The notes: generated by a model from the letters alone, not told the origin. A DNA stretch of 64,000 bases from Ampelomyces quisqualis (GCA_018398575.1 JAGTXZ010000005.1:1240001-1304000), one strand, 5' to 3'. Positions 36,825 through 51,100 are shown, counted from the stretch's first letter. Made by a program: numbers and translations.

Positions 36825-37200
36825 TAGCTTCTTATTCTTAACTACGTGCTAGCATACACAATAGTTGTCTACTGTTAGTATAAATAGTTGTGCGCGCAAT
36901 ATAAGTAATTAGGCCTTTCTTTTGTTCTTAACTGCGTACTAGCGTACACAACAGTTGTTTACTATTAGCACAAATAGTTATGCGCGTAATACAAGTAATT
37001 AGGTACTTTTCTATTCTTAACCAAATGTTAGTGTATATAATAGTTGTCTACTATTAGCATAAATAGTAGTGTGCGCGATACAGGCAATTAGGTGCCCTTC
37101 TGTCCTCTTGTTCTCTACTAAATATTAGCGTACACAACAGTTATCTACTATTAGTATAAATAGTTGTGCGCGCAATATAGGCAATCTAGTAGCCTTACAC
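36825..37200. repeat. 89-bp minisatellite, 4 units (copy C)
   Basis: Reverse counterpart with four units and one slightly longer spacing. So unit number differs between G copies. Confidence 0.88.
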
Positions 37201-37649
37201 GCAGAAAACTATTTACCTAGTAAGTTATTAGTATAGATCTAGTATGCTACTATGCTAGTTATGTTTGTAGTTTAATTGTAAATAACGCCTAGTATATCTT
37301 TAATACAACTGTCTCTTGTAATGCGCTGTACTAGCGTGCCTTTATAGATATCTGTATTTGCGCCTATCTATCTCTCTTCTTTGTATAGTAATATATACTA
37401 TTGCATTTACTTTTAAAGCCTAATTTATACTCTAATGTCTGCACAAACAAATTGTAATTAAGGTTATTAATATACTTATCTATTGCTAGCAGGTTGTAGT
37501 GTACATATAACAGCTAGTTTGTTCTAATAAGAGTGTACTTGTTTCTAGTTGTGTTTAACACTAATATAGTTATTATGTTAGAAGTAATTTGTATTATGCT
37601 TAACTCTTTGTTAACTGTTTCTATTATCTTTCTACGCAGGTTTCTATCT

Positions 37650-39870
37650 AGTAAAGCTTGCTCCTAATTGTTGTTTAGTTTGGTTTTAATTATTTATATA
37701 ATAAGAAACAGAGACCTTATTGTTAAGTGTAGGTAGATCCTTTGGTACTAAGTGTATAGGGTAAATAATAGTTGTTATGTTATATACCTTAAATGCTTAT
37801 AATATACGTTACTTAGTCTTTATACTATATATACAGTAGCGTATACTTAGCATCCCTATTATATTATTAATTTAACTGTTATTGTTAAACGCTATAACCT
37901 TACAAAAGGCACTTGTATACTTATATTTCTTTCTATCTTTATCTTAGTGTTTGTTGTTAATAAATATAAGTATTAGGTGCACCTAAGCTGCAGCTCTACT
38001 ATTTGCAATAGTCTAAGACAGTTACGTGTAGTCCTTATATTTAAACTCTTGCACTTACACGTAATCTTTGCGCTATTTTCTAGTCTTATGCTAGTTAGGC
38101 GCGTATTGCACAATATCTTCTTTGTAATGTTTAAAGTTATTATAGCGTTTGCTTAATAGCCTTAAGCATCTTATAAAGAAGTGTATTTTTACATTTATTC
38201 TGTTTACCTAGTAAAGGTTAAAGTCTTATCTATCTTTATTATATAGAGTAACAAGGCAGCTAGTTACTTTCTAATAGTAGTATTAGACAAATACTGTAGC
38301 AGTATGTATAAAGTCTAGTAAAGTAATATATATAGTAACCTTGCTAAGAGGCAGTATAATAGAATTTAGTAACATGCCTAGTATAGACTATCTAAGTTAT
38401 TTAAATAGTATTACTATTAACACGCTTGTAGTAAAAGTGTACTTGCGCTAGTTAGTAGTAGTGCACTATTAACTTTAGTCTATAACTATCTTGTATTTAA
38501 ACGCTATAAGCGTAAGCTGTCTAGAGTTATAAAGGCAGATCTGCGTAAGAAAATCTCTCTTGTTTGTTATTAGGTAGAATTATTTTACTATTATAATATA
38601 GTAGGCCTTACTATTTGTTCTAGTACATATACTATTAAGAGCTCTATATATATAGATATTGTTAATAATATAGGTTAGCGCGTGCTATTTAGGGTAGTTA
38701 AAATCCTTTTCTTTTCCTTGCGTCTGTCTAAAAAGTTAAAACTCTTCTTTTAGAATACTATTTGTTTAATAGCTAATAATATATACCCTAATATATTTTT
38801 GTTATAACTCTTATATTATAAGAGTACTAGCAGATTGCACGCAGCTTAAATAAAATGCAACGCGTATAGTACTTTAGTTGCTAGTAGAGGGGACACTACT
38901 ACTACAAATTAGTAAATTACTACTTTTTATTCTACGCTAGTCTACTACAACACTTTAATAAAAGCCCTCTTGTTATTAAACTGTTTTAGTCTAGTGTTAT
39001 GCTTAACCTAGTAAAACCTTTTATTTAACTAGGCATAGCTGTTATCTTCTGCTACTAGAACTGCAGCACTATTCTAGCTCTTCTTTTGTCTAAAGTGTAT
39101 ATCTATTAGCATGTCTTCTATAAATTCTAATATCTTTATAACTAACCTCTTAAGCAGTAGATGCAATATATCTGTAGCTAACAACTTATATATATTAAAG
39201 TTATAGTAATTCTAGCTAAAGTACTCTACTAGATAAACATAATCCTTGTGTTTTTTATTAAGATAATAACTCTATTACAAGCGTATATACTCTTCTGTTT
39301 ACTATAGATATTTGTTGCACAAGTTCTCTTGTTTGTCTAGTAGTACTATATATTAAGTATAGTGTCTGTTTTTCTTTACACCTGTTAGTAGCACTTACTC
39401 TTTATAGTTAGCTAGAATTATACAAATAGTTAAGTAACACTGTTACGTCTGTAAGTTAGTATACTCTAGCTGTATACTGTATTTAGCAGCTCTTTTAAGT
39501 GCTGCAGTTACTAGTTAGCGTTTGTCTTCTATAGTAACCCTCTGTTGTTAACGCTGTAGTTAGTACTTACGCAATAACAGTTTGCCTATACAGTAATAAT
39601 ATACTTTACTCTTTAGAATAAGATCTAAGAGCTTAGCTGTTAGAATAAATCTAGCTAGTAGTGTCTTAGGTATTGTTCTGCGTTATTGTGCCTTATAGTT
39701 AAGATTCCTAATAGTAATATATATTAGCTATACTGCTATATTACTAGATATTATAGACAACTGTGTTTTGTCTACTACTAGTATAACTAGCACAAGAGTT
39801 GCACTATCTAGCAAGCGCTATTATATTAACTACTACTAATTCTCTAAGTGTAGTTTATAATATACTCTTA
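37650..39870 (-). pseudogene. Plavaka-type transposase relic, G copy C
   Basis: Reverse-complement counterpart of the copy B relic. The hallmark block around ATDILH is at about 39,130-39,180 on the minus strand and the C-terminal VNNYIN region near 37,690. Same pattern of decay. Copy A would carry this gene outside the window. Confidence 0.72.
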
Positions 39871-41627
39871 TAAGTTTGTTAGGCGTGCCTGTAAAAGACT
39901 AGCTAGGTGCGTAAACTATTTTGTTAGCAAATAGGTAATAACTAAGTATAAAGGCAATCTATAATATAATATCCTAGTATATAAATATATAATAGTTAGG
40001 TTAGAGGTTTAGTAACTTAGATATAATTGCTACGTCCTCTTATATCTATATGTTGTCTTATAGCCTAGATTAAATGTTTAACATAGCCTGCTGCTACTAG
40101 CGCCCTAATTAGAACTGCAGCTGTAAATGTAGCTTGTATAGCTGTGTATTAGTAAAGAAGCTGTTAATATTACCTAATGTGCATTTTATCCTTTACAGCT
40201 ATAATACAAACACTAGTGCAAAAAGAGAACTAAAGGGCTCTACTATGTTATTCCTATTAGTATTAGCACGCGTACGCTATTTAGCTGCGTGTAGCCTACT
40301 GCTTTGCGTCTGCTGTTTCTAAACTAAAAGGTTTACTAGCGTGCTGTCTACTTGCTGTCTTAAACAGCTTGTCCTATCCTTATGTAGACGCTAATATTAG
40401 GCCTATCTACTCTATTACCTTATGTTTAGCTAGAGTGTAGTTGCGTTTATATAAGGTGTTGCTGTATAAAGTAGGTGCTGCGTTGTCTAGAGTAGTATCT
40501 ATTGCGTTATAGCTATTAGAGCTGTGCTATTATATTGTAGTGTTAGGAGTTATAACTAGCGTATTGTTAGGTAACAGGTAGTAACGCGTCTGGCATTAAG
40601 CACTATGTTTAATAAGTCCTACGTACATCTTAGTGTAAAAGCTATATAGTATGCATATATAATCTATTACTAATTTGTTTATATATAACTCTATAGTTTA
40701 GATGTAAAGAGACTAAGTGTGCAAAAACAGTATTAATATTAGTTATATAGTATTAAGGTAGTTACTAGCAGTATCTATCTTGTGCTGCATAGTCTGTTGT
40801 CTATAGTAGTCTACTAAAGTCTACTGTAGCCAACAGTTACCTAACTTGTATACAAAACTATGCCAATAGTTATAGGCGCAACAACTAATATTTTTCTTTT
40901 CTTTAATATTCCTTATTACTCTAACAACTGTTACGTTATTACACTAGAGCTTACTTGTTAACAACTAGATTAGTTAGGCTAGCTAACACAGCTTAATAAA
41001 GATTAATATTAATAATAATCCTTACGCTAAAAAATATTAACACCCTAGAATAAATAAGTTACTGCGCGTTTAGAATATATATAGTAGAACCTAAACACCT
41101 AAAAAGGTAAGTATACCTGCAAGTAGACACGTATAAGGTTTAAAAGTATAAAACAAAATAGACTAGTAGCTCTAGCAGCCTAATATACAACCTGTACTAA
41201 GGTAGCTAGGCTTAGTATAGATAGAAGCAGGTAGAATAGTGTACTATATATACTATAGGTAAGACTAGTAACAGGCGTAGGCAATTACTTAACAGTAAGA
41301 AATAATAAGTATAATTTATATACAGTATTAACTAATATTTTTAGCAGCTAGTATATTTAATCTTTTCTAGTTTTAAAATACCTGCAGATCTAATTCATAT
41401 TCTTTCTCTAGCATAGTATAGAATAGTTGTCTACTAGAGACTACTATTTTAACTTACTCTAATGTGTAAATATAATAGAGGCTAAATAGTAACAAAGACT
41501 GTTAACAAACTACTATATATTAAACGCATCTATGTGCTGCTTGCTCTTAAACTATTAGCGCTAATAGAGTATATAATAGCCTTACTAGCTAGCTTCCTTT
41601 TACCTCTTACTATATATACGTTTTCTT
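39871..41627. other. Spacer of G copy C between Plavaka-type relic and 134-bp repeats
   Basis: Counterpart of 1-1,470 in copy A from about 40,160 on. A short open run at 40,134-40,322 is not conserved as an open frame in copy A and is regarded as a shadow. Confidence 0.4.
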
Positions 41628-41792
41628 AACCTTAAAACTAGAGATAAATTTACCTATATGTCTCTAGTCTTAGAGTTAAGGTAATAGTCTTTTGTTAAAA
41701 TATATACAGAACTTAGTATTATTTTTATCTATTATACACTTGCGCCTCTTTACACTTCCTTAACCTTAAAACTAGAGATAAATTTACCTATG
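41628..41792. repeat. 134-bp tandem repeat, one unit plus start of second (copy C)
   Basis: The array is cut after the start of the second unit, at the left edge of the ~860-bp deletion peculiar to copy C. Confidence 0.8.
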
Positions 41793-42278
41793 TATGTTTG
41801 TTAGGACATTTCTATTCTAGCACTCTTATTAGGCTCTTTAACAGTAAAGCCTACTTAAGCAGCTGTAACCTCTCTTATACTATATACAATGCATTTCTGT
41901 TAGACCCTATAAGTAGTAATCTAACGTCTAGATATTAAGATATTTTAACTACAACTTACATAATATTAAGTCCTCTATTGTTACTAAGCTTTATTATAGC
42001 TTTAAGAACTTCTATAAATGCAAAGAAGTTACGCGTATTAAACTTATCTACACTAAGATACTGCTAGCTAGTAACAAAAAGGATACCTACTACGCTAGTA
42101 GGCATAACTAAGACTTTAAAGGACACCTGTATAAATTAAAATAACAGGCCTGCATTTATTTGTCTTAGAGATGCTTAGTAGAGAAGAATATACACAAGAG
42201 GTAACGCGTAATACTTTATAAATCTTATACATAGTATATAAGGTAGTAAACACTTTAAATGTATTAATCTCTATAATT

Positions 42279-42685
42279 AGGCTCTTTTAATAACTAGCAG
42301 CTACAGTTGCGTTGCACTATTAGTAACTATTGTCTACTAGAGAATACTACTAGTACTGCACGCTACCTACTACTGCAGCAGGCTCTTCTAATAACTAGCA
42401 GCTATAGTTGCGTTGCACTGTTAGCAACTATTATCTACTAAAGAATACTACTAGTGCTGTACGCTACCTACTACTGCAGCAGGCTCTTTTAATAACTAGC
42501 AGCTATAGTTGCGTTGCACTATTAGTAACTGTTATCTACTAGAGAATACTCCTAGTGCTGTACGCAACCTACAACTATAGTAGGCTCTTTTAACTACTAG
42601 CAGCTACAGTTGCGTTGCACTATTTATAACTATTGTCTACTAGAGAGTACTATTAGCGTTAATTGTAAGCTATCTACTGTAATAG
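42279..42685. repeat. 101-bp minisatellite, 4 units (copy C)
   Basis: Units beginning AGGCTCTT at 42,279, 42,380, 42,481 and 42,582. Confidence 0.9.
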
Positions 42686-43049
42686 GCACTTAAAGTAACT
42701 GATTAGTGCTACAATAATACTAGTATAGGTTTAAGGCTAAGTTTAAATTTTGTTTTATATTAAATGCTATAAGTAGCTACTAAAGTATTAGCATGCGCAA
42801 GTGTATTGTCTTTACTATATTAGATAGTAGATTACTTATTGTAAATACATCTAGTTTTTACAGTTATTCTACTACTACAACATTAAGCCTATATTATCTA
42901 GTTTATAGATAAGTTAAGGTCTAACGCCTAACTAGTAACATAGTTGTGCCTAGACTATTACAGAACGTGTTAAAGTTTGCAAATATAAGGCATTGTTTCT
43001 ATATTTAACACTATAATAACTTGCTATATAGGCTACTAGAGCCTTTTGC

Positions 43050-44215
43050 TGCTATGTGTAACTAAATAATATAACTAATATCTTCTTAACAACGCAAGAA
43101 CACTTAGATAGTAACAAAACTAAATATACTAGCTATAACTACGCGCACAATAGGCGTTTGTAATAGAAAACTTTTAAGGCAGCTCTAAATAACTAGTATA
43201 TAGAGTTGTAGGCAGCCTGCGTTAATGTTACTAACAATATAATTTGCAAAACTACATGTTAACTTTAGTAACAGCTGCCTAAATATAACAGCTGCAAAAT
43301 ACTAGAATTTAATAATAGATAGCTTACTATATATAAACAATAACACAGCGTGCAGTTACATAAACAGTTTGCAAAAATAGTAGGTAACTACAGCAGTATA
43401 ACAGTTAAGAATACTAAGCTTATAATAGAAGAGATTTGCAACATAGTAAGTAGATACGCGCCTAAGGATTTATATAACATAGATAAGGCTAGCATATACT
43501 AAAAACACTTGCCTTAATACATGTTAGCAGACAATTCAGAAGCTAGACCTAGACTAGATAGAGAGCATATAACTAGTATGCTGTGTATAAACGCAGATAG
43601 CTTAGACTAAGTGCTTCTATAGTTTATAGAATTCTTAAACTACACAACTTGTATAGATAGTAAGAAGAACCTAAATATCTGCAGTCTTAGTTGTGTCTAT
43701 TAGGATAATAATTCTACCTGAATAGATACTAACATTATGCTAGAATAGCTAAAATAGTTTAATAACTATATAAATAGACAAGTATTATTACTAATTAACA
43801 GGTTGCTACCTTATAAACACGCAGTAGCTAAGCTTTAGATAAGCTACTAATTGCTGCAGAACGTTTAGTATATATAGTGTTAATGTACTGCAGGCTTATT
43901 ATAGTAATAGAGGTTATAATACTTACTAATACAACAGAGTTATATTCCTGCCTACAGGTAGTATAATATTATACTAACTAATAGACTAAGGCATTACCTA
44001 TGCATAGAAGGCTAAAGTCTGCGCCTATTTCTTACACTTTGTAGTAGAGAAAAGTATAATAGGCAAATATTCTACTAAGACAATAGATGTTATCTACGCT
44101 ATTTGCTAGGAATGTTACGCGTAGTATAACAAGATAAGAGCTAAGACTATATGCAGTAGCTAGCAGATCTTAACATATCTAAACATGTACTATAGCCTAC
44201 AGCTATATATAGCTA
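43050..44215 (+). pseudogene. pogo-type DDE transposase relic, G copy C, N-terminal part
   Basis: N-terminal two-thirds of the pogo-type relic. The same motifs as in copy A are present (first region near 43,482, second near 43,800, third near 43,985). The frame is cut by MITE1 at 44,216 and resumes at 45,051. Because the MITE is much less mutated than the gene, the gene was already dead when the MITE arrived. Confidence 0.78.
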
Positions 44216-45050
44216 CGTTAGGAAAATTTAAGATTAATCTAATTAGCCTAATTGCCGCAACCCGCAGCGGCCTAACAGCAATACTGTCTACTAAACAATT
44301 CGCCAAAGTCGCCCCACTTACTTCTGGTTGCTAGCGACCTGACAGCAACCCAACAGAGTCGCCAGATCTGACAGAGTCGCTAGTGTCGCTAATGTCGCTA
44401 ATTTTACTCACGTGACTGTATTGCTGTATTTTTATGATTACGTAAGTAACCTAAAAATACAAAATATAGAGCAGAATTCCCTCTTTAAAATGCACTATTC
44501 AGATTTTTTTTAGCTACTCTAGTTATTAAGATATAGCGCGTTAAAGTTATAAACTTTTTTAAAAAAACTTTAAAGGACGTTCAACACAGTAGATCTCAAC
44601 GCCCACACTATAATATATTAAATTAAAATAGTCTTAGAGTAAAATCTACACTTTTGTTACTATTTCTTTAAAAAAAAATATAATATATTATCTAGTTAAA
44701 GTGCTAGAGCTTTAGCGAAAACAAGCCTTGGCAAAGAACATTAAAAAGTTACAAACTTCACTGCCGTGCATCTCAGCAACTAGAGCAGCTATAAAAATTC
44801 TGAATAGTGCGTTTCAAAGAGGGAATTAAGCTCTATATTTTAGGCTTTTAGAATAATTACGTAATCGCGCGGGTGGGGCAGGTGGGTCCAGTAGATCAGG
44901 TGGATCAATTTGGGCATTTTTGTCTAATTAGGCGGCTAGAACAAATAGGGGTAGCTAGGCACCGTAGACTACGGTCGAAAACTGTCTGGTCGACTATTCC
45001 AACAATGTCACCAATGTTGCAGATGTTGCTAACGTTGTGTTTTCCTGACG
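44216..45050 (+). mobile_element. MITE1: short non-autonomous derivative of G, inserted in copy C
   Basis: An 835-bp element with CGTTAGGAAAA at the left and TTTTCCTGACG at the right, flanked by TA (44,214-44,215 and 45,051-45,052). Copies A (near 5,073) and B (near 24,495) have the empty site with a single TA. About 135 bp at its left end match G's left end and about 55 bp at its right end match G's right end; the 431-bp middle is an unrelated fold-back unit. It retains CGA, TCG, CCA, TGG and TGA, which are nearly missing in the surroundings, so it is a recent insertion. It interrupts the pogo-type gene of copy C. Confidence 0.9.
44436..44866. repeat. Fold-back core of MITE1 (inverted repeat arms)
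   Basis: The core starts with GATTACGTAA and ends with TTACGTAATC. About 125 bp from each end are imperfect reverse complements of each other, including the word AGAGGGAATT and its complement AATTCCCTCT. The sequence is AT-rich in the centre with runs of A and T. The core of MITE2 has exactly the same length. This is probably an older fold-back MITE captured between the two ends of G. Confidence 0.75.
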
Positions 45051-45730
45051 TAACTTCTAGAAGACCTACTATAAGCTTAATAATTTAGTTAACTAGCTAA
45101 AAGATATGCGCGTTGTTAACAGTATAGATATTAGAAGCTTTATTAAGTTACCTAGAGAGCGCAATCCTAACTACAAAGATCTAGCCTACCTCTTAGACTA
45201 TATTGTTATAATATACAGCCTAAATAAGATAGAGAAGAACTATAAGGTACTATTACTCTCTAGACTATTACACTGCAAAGCAACAGACATAATAGATTAA
45301 CTATAGGTATATATAGGTTAGTAAGAGTTTACTATAAACAATAAGTAATATATTAACAAGCTAGGAGTACTGTAATAGGTAACTATAAAATAGATAGCTG
45401 CAGAGCTGCAAGACAGACGCTAAAAAGATTATTGCAACTAGGTAGTAAGACTGCACTAATACAAACACAAGAATGCTATATACCTAAAATAAGACAACGC
45501 TAGGCTATCTGTAAGCGTAAAAACTAAGAGTAATATTATAGTGTAGTTACAGTTAGAAAAGCGTAATAATACTATACTTAACTAGAACAAGAATAGCTAT
45601 TGCACAAATTATCTTATAGGGCCTGTAATTTCTAGTATTTTAGCTAGCGCATTAACTAAAATAACTAGACAATATTAGCCTAGCAAACACTAAAATTAAA
45701 GAATAATTACCTAGCACTAACTATATTAAG
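45051..45730 (+). pseudogene. pogo-type DDE transposase relic, G copy C, C-terminal part
   Basis: Continuation after MITE1. It contains the clearest surviving open stretch of the gene, 64 codons at 45,106-45,300 with RSFIKLPRERNPNYKD, followed by a frame broken only by TAA/TAG to about 45,720. This is the C-terminal extension after the DDE core; I recognise no separate domain in it. Confidence 0.72.
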
Positions 45731-46450
45731 CTAAAGACTAGATTAATAATCTAAAGTAGTAGCATACAATCTATATAACTAAAAGAGCAGGGTTGTTAAG
45801 AAATTATACACGCACAGTAATATCTAGGCAGAATAGTAGCGTAGGAAGTTAAGCACTCTAGCATACTAGCACTAAGCAGAGATACTATACTATAAGACAT
45901 GTTAATAAGAGATAAAGCTATTATACAAGAACACAAGATAATAGACAATAATAGTATTCTTTGTAAGATACTGCGTACTACACATTTTGCAACATTAGTT
46001 ACTAATACTAAGAGAAAATACCTAAATAAAGGAATACTACTATATTAACAGCAAACTTAGCGTTAAAAAAAGGAAACTAATCTCTTTACAAACAAATCTA
46101 TAGAACGTAGGGTAGAATTATCTAGTTAAAAACACAAACATCTTAAACTAATATTAAAATGCATAACAGAAGCAGGCTGCTATACACTTCCTTACTAGCT
46201 GCAAGCTGCGTATACTATAGAGATCTGTTAACTACTATCTACGCTAATAGTACATAGTCTAGGGCGTTAGATACACTAATAGATAATATAGAATTATAAT
46301 AGAACAATATAGTGCAAAGAAATAAAAAGTAACAGATAGCTTCTCTTGCTAACAGAACTGTAGATATATAAAAAACTTCTCTATAATTCTACGTAAACTA
46401 CTAGACGCTAGCATATAACTTAAATATTCTAACGCAGCCTTATTACGTAA

Positions 46451-46795
46451 CCTATCTACTGCAATAGCACTAGTAGGTTTAGCTAAGTTTACCTGCTAGA
46501 CTAAAGAGAGTACTACTAATATAATATATAAGAAGTAAGTTGCCTACATTATAATATAAAAATATAGAAGGTAAGAATTTTGCTTAGTACTATATAGTGT
46601 CCTATAGTACTGTATAGTAGACCTGTTTACTATAATAGTACTAGTAGGTTTAGCTAAGTTTGCTTGCTAGACTAAAGAGAGTGCTACTACTATAATATAC
46701 AAGAGGTAAGTTGCCTACACTATAATATAAAAAACTAAAAAGTAAGAATTTTACTTAGTGCTACATAGTGCTATATAGTACTATACAGTGCTGTA
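46451..46795. repeat. 171-bp direct repeat pair (copy C)
   Basis: Counterpart of the copy A pair, units starting at 46,451 and 46,622. Confidence 0.85.
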
Positions 46796-47318
46796 CCAAG
46801 AATAACACGTAGTAAGAGGCGCCTTTCTAGAATATACCTTTACTTACCTTAAAGATATAACACAACACGTTAGCGCTAGGTAAGAGGCTATATAATACTA
46901 GGATAAAACTCTACTTACTTTTACCTGCACCTATAATTTAACCTACTGCTATAACTATATAATACTGCGTTGCTACTACAAATGCACTACAACTATATAA
47001 CAATAACAATAGTACTATAACATAAATATACGTGATTTTTTATATTACGTTTACTACACTACGCTGTATATTATAACACTATTACAAGTAAGTACACAAC
47101 ACAAGTATACTTATACACGCTAACTAAGCTGTAGCTATTCTACTATCCTTGTACCTACCTGCACTATTCTTAACTATTACGCGTAATATATTGTATAATG
47201 CGCGCGTTATAGGATTGCAACAATAAGTATAAGTAGCAGCTACCTTAATTAAATAAATAGTATATAAGTAATGCAAAGACAACAACTACTAATAATATAT
47301 TATAGGCAATTGTAAGAA

Positions 47319-48140
47319 TAGGCTATAATATTAATATAGTAGACTAGCGCATATAGGTTAAAGAGATAATAGATTTTATCTAGCACAAGAACATATATAA
47401 CAAGATTAAACAGGCACACCTATAGGCTAACTACCTAAAGATAATACGCAGCCTAACAACAGATAAATAGCTTAAGTATACTACATGCCCTAGACTAACT
47501 AATAGTAGTATACTAAAGGAATTCTATAAGGCAACAGCTGGCGCTGTATAGAAGAAAATAATCTTAGAAATTTAAGACTACAGCAACAAAGTTAAAGCTA
47601 AACACATAAAAAGATAGCTAACGCCTGTAAACTTAGAACTAGAACGCACATAGTTAGCATTAGTAGTCTTAAGTTCTTCTGCTACTTTAGTAACCTAGCT
47701 AATAGGCCTTACTATAATAATAACTAAACTGTTACTTAATAACGTTAATATCTATATTATAGACAGCGTATATTATTAAACTGCCTAGACCTTTCTACTT
47801 TTAAGGCTAATAACAGCTGTACGTTAATAGCAGCTTAAAGACAGCAACTTTAAGATAAAGCTATAACATCTTAAATATAGTGCACTTGTTAAATACCTGT
47901 TGTAACTAAAATTTATAGACTAGTATATAGTTAGGACTTTAAAGATATTTAACGCGTTAGCGCTACGCCTAATTACTAACAATAATAATCTAGCTGTAAC
48001 TATTAACTTATACGTTAAGATAAGAAGCCTTAAGAGCGTTACAATTAAATACTAGACTCTAGTATAAGACAAAGTTAAGCCTAGTAGTAATATAACCCAG
48101 AACAGTATACAAATAATAACAGCTAACTATATAATATAGT
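47319..48140 (+). pseudogene. Unknown frame U, G copy C
   Basis: Counterpart of the copy A frame, immediately upstream of the SNF2-like relic in the same orientation. Function unknown. Confidence 0.42.
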
Positions 48141-48149
48141 GCACTTTAC

Positions 48150-51100
48150 TTTAGGCAGTAACAGCAACATTATAAACCTAGTAGGTGCTACTAGAGACAA
48201 GAGGCAAAGGCGCCTCTGCTTAGAGCTTAACAATAATACTAAAGACAACAACTATAAATAATAAAAGATAATAAGAGCGCTAGTAGACCTAGCCTATAAA
48301 CTATTAATAAGACTTAAAGTAAATAGTAGCGAACGCTTTAACAGACAGAGCAGAAGCAAGAAGAAGAAAGATAACAGCTTAGATATATGTATCAAGACTT
48401 TAACTACTAAAATTAAGCGCCTAAAAGAGTAGAATAATAGTACTACAAAGAAAGTAAAGGGAAGTAAAGACAAAGATGCTGCGCAAACACAAAACAACGT
48501 AATATCTACGCTAATTACTACACCTAAATAGAAACGTAAGAGTGCTATAGAAAAATAACAAAGGTTACTAAAGGAAGATACCTACTCTAGTAGTAAAGAA
48601 GAATAAGAAGAGTGTAATAAAGGTAATAAGAATAGGAATAAAGAGCTCTAGTTAGCAAAACAACTTGCGTTAGAAGAAAGGCTACAGCTCTAAGCTCTAC
48701 TAAACGCAAGGTAAGTATACTATAGAAAGTCTATAACTATAATCTACGCAACTAATACGCAAGACAAGATAGTAGATAAATTGCAAGCTTAAATTAGAGT
48801 AGTAATAGAACACTGCTAAGAGGACAAATAGTAGGAAGCAGCTTACTTCTTTAGATCTCTACTAAAAGACTTTAAGGATAACGCGCCTATAATACTACAT
48901 TTATTATAGAGACTAATAGTCCTATTTATAGTATACTAACTAATAGAGGCTTATATACTTTATAAAAAAGAGCTATCTTTAGATAATAGCAGCATATTTA
49001 GAAACATAATAGGTATAAGGAAAACAAGATTAGCTATACTTATAATAATTATAGGGTATACGCACTTTAAGAACTAGACTAAAGTGCAAAAGGACTAATT
49101 AAAGAATAAAACTAGTTAATATAGAGCTAAAGATAACAGTTAAGAACAGTGCCCTATAACAGACTAACAGACATTTCTATGTACATGCAAAAAAAACTCT
49201 TTAATGCTAGAAGAGCTATAGTTAGCAGCATCTATAGTAAGCAGATAGGGCTGCGCACTAGCTGCATAGAAGGCTAAGATTATTACTATAGGCCTCTACA
49301 AATCTAAATAGTGCAACCTAAAAGACTCTCTTACGCTCTATATCTGCTTTATAGATAACACCCCTCTATAGAGTATAGGCGCACTAATAGCAAACAAAGA
49401 AATAGAGATAAGGATTAATCTGTAAGTTAAACAGCACCTTGCAGCGTTTAACTAAAACGTTCTACTACACAAATTTACAAAGGACAGTAAAAAGTATATA
49501 GAGACAGTTCTATAGTATATTTAAGAACGCTATATACTAAAAGTCTACTCAAATGCAACTGCGCACTATCTAGTACTGTCTGCTAGCTAATTTATAATTA
49601 TATGTAGCTACACAATATTAGTAAAATGTGTGCTTAATAAATACTAAACTATAAGACTTATAACTACACGCAAAATATTATTAAGAGGTAGTAAAGTAAG
49701 CGTAAAAGACGCCTTTAATATTCTTAGCTACGTAGTAATCTAGAGACGTATTATCTTTAATAAGTTCTATAACTACAAATCTAAGAATACTATTATAGGT
49801 AACTTGTACAAGACTATTTAAATTAAGAACTATAGTTATTAGTAGAAGGCCTAGGCCCTCTTAGGTACACTAATAGAGAAAGGTTTCTACAAGATACTTA
49901 TTTTTATCTCTCTAGCGCTTAGTAGACTATAAGACAATAAGAACTTCTTAAACTAGTACTATCTTACAGGGAAGAAGGACAATATAGATAGTTCTAAACT
50001 GTTTACTGCTGCTAACCCTATGTACGCAAGCATTAAGAAAGTTATAGATATAAGAGAGATAAGAAAAATAGCAGGCCTAGTTATAGTAAAGGGCTAGGAC
50101 ACCTACTTATCTAAGGCACAAGAAGAAGTTAAAAACGTGCTTAATTCTCTAGAGTACATAGCGCTTATAGCGTTAGGAGAGAAGATTGCAGTAAGGTTTA
50201 TACTGCGTTAAACTCTAGTTACGTAAGACTTATAGGGCTAGAAGATTTTAAGTATTAAGGGCAACTTCCTAACGTTCTACTAGCTATACTAAATAGATAA
50301 CTTCTAATTAACTATAGCTAACGCAATAATAAGATACAAGAGAGTCTTACTACAAGAAAGGCTAAGCAGCGTAGAAGCTAAGAGTATATGCATATTTAAC
50401 TGCGCTAAGTTACAGAGCATTATAACATTTCTAATACTAGCCTAGCTTAAGGCTGCGCTGTTTAAAAGCAAAAGAAGTAAGAAAACTAAGTAGTTTATAT
50501 TAACGCATATCTAACAGCACTTTTAGTAGCTAGACAAAGAAATATTTACTAATAACCTTAACTTACTACTTATATATAGTGCAAAGTACAAGGTAATTAA
50601 GCTAAAGGCTAAGAGGACCTATGTTAAAACTAGACCTAATCTTAATTAGAAAGGCTTAGCAGATAATTAAACAGTACTGCGCAACATTTAGGCCAAAATT
50701 CTTGTTAGCTTATACAAACTATGTGTGCAACTAGTGCTCTAGTTAAAGCTGCAAAAAAAATTTAGCAAAGATACAGTTTTTCTACTAAGAGAAGGAATGC
50801 TAAAGTCTAAAATAGACGCTGTGTTAGCAAAATAGAGGGACCTAGACTTAATATTTATTTTAGTAGCGTTAATAGCGTTTGTAGAAGCTATTACGCTAAT
50901 TAAGGCAAATAAGGTTATAATTGTAGAGCCTTAAGACAAACAGAGTACCTAAGACTAATTTATGTTTAGGGTATATTAACTAGGCTAGCTAGTAGACGTA
51001 TATAAGGGCATTATTCTGTACAACCTAAAAAGTAATCTAGAAACAAAAGTTCTAAAGAAGTAGAACGTAAAGATATTATTACGCAGTAGTCTGTAAAGTG

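Noticed and set aside
40134..40322. 62-codon open frame in the G spacer
   Set aside because: The corresponding part of copies A and B is closed and no protein motif is seen.
44216..45050. MITE1 as a solo LTR
   Set aside because: Ends are inverted repeats starting CGTTAGG, the duplication is TA, and the empty site shows a 2-bp duplication, not the 4-6 bp of LTR elements.
44873..45088. 71-codon open frame over the right end of MITE1
   Set aside because: It runs across the MITE boundary into the pogo-type gene and has no counterpart in MITE2.
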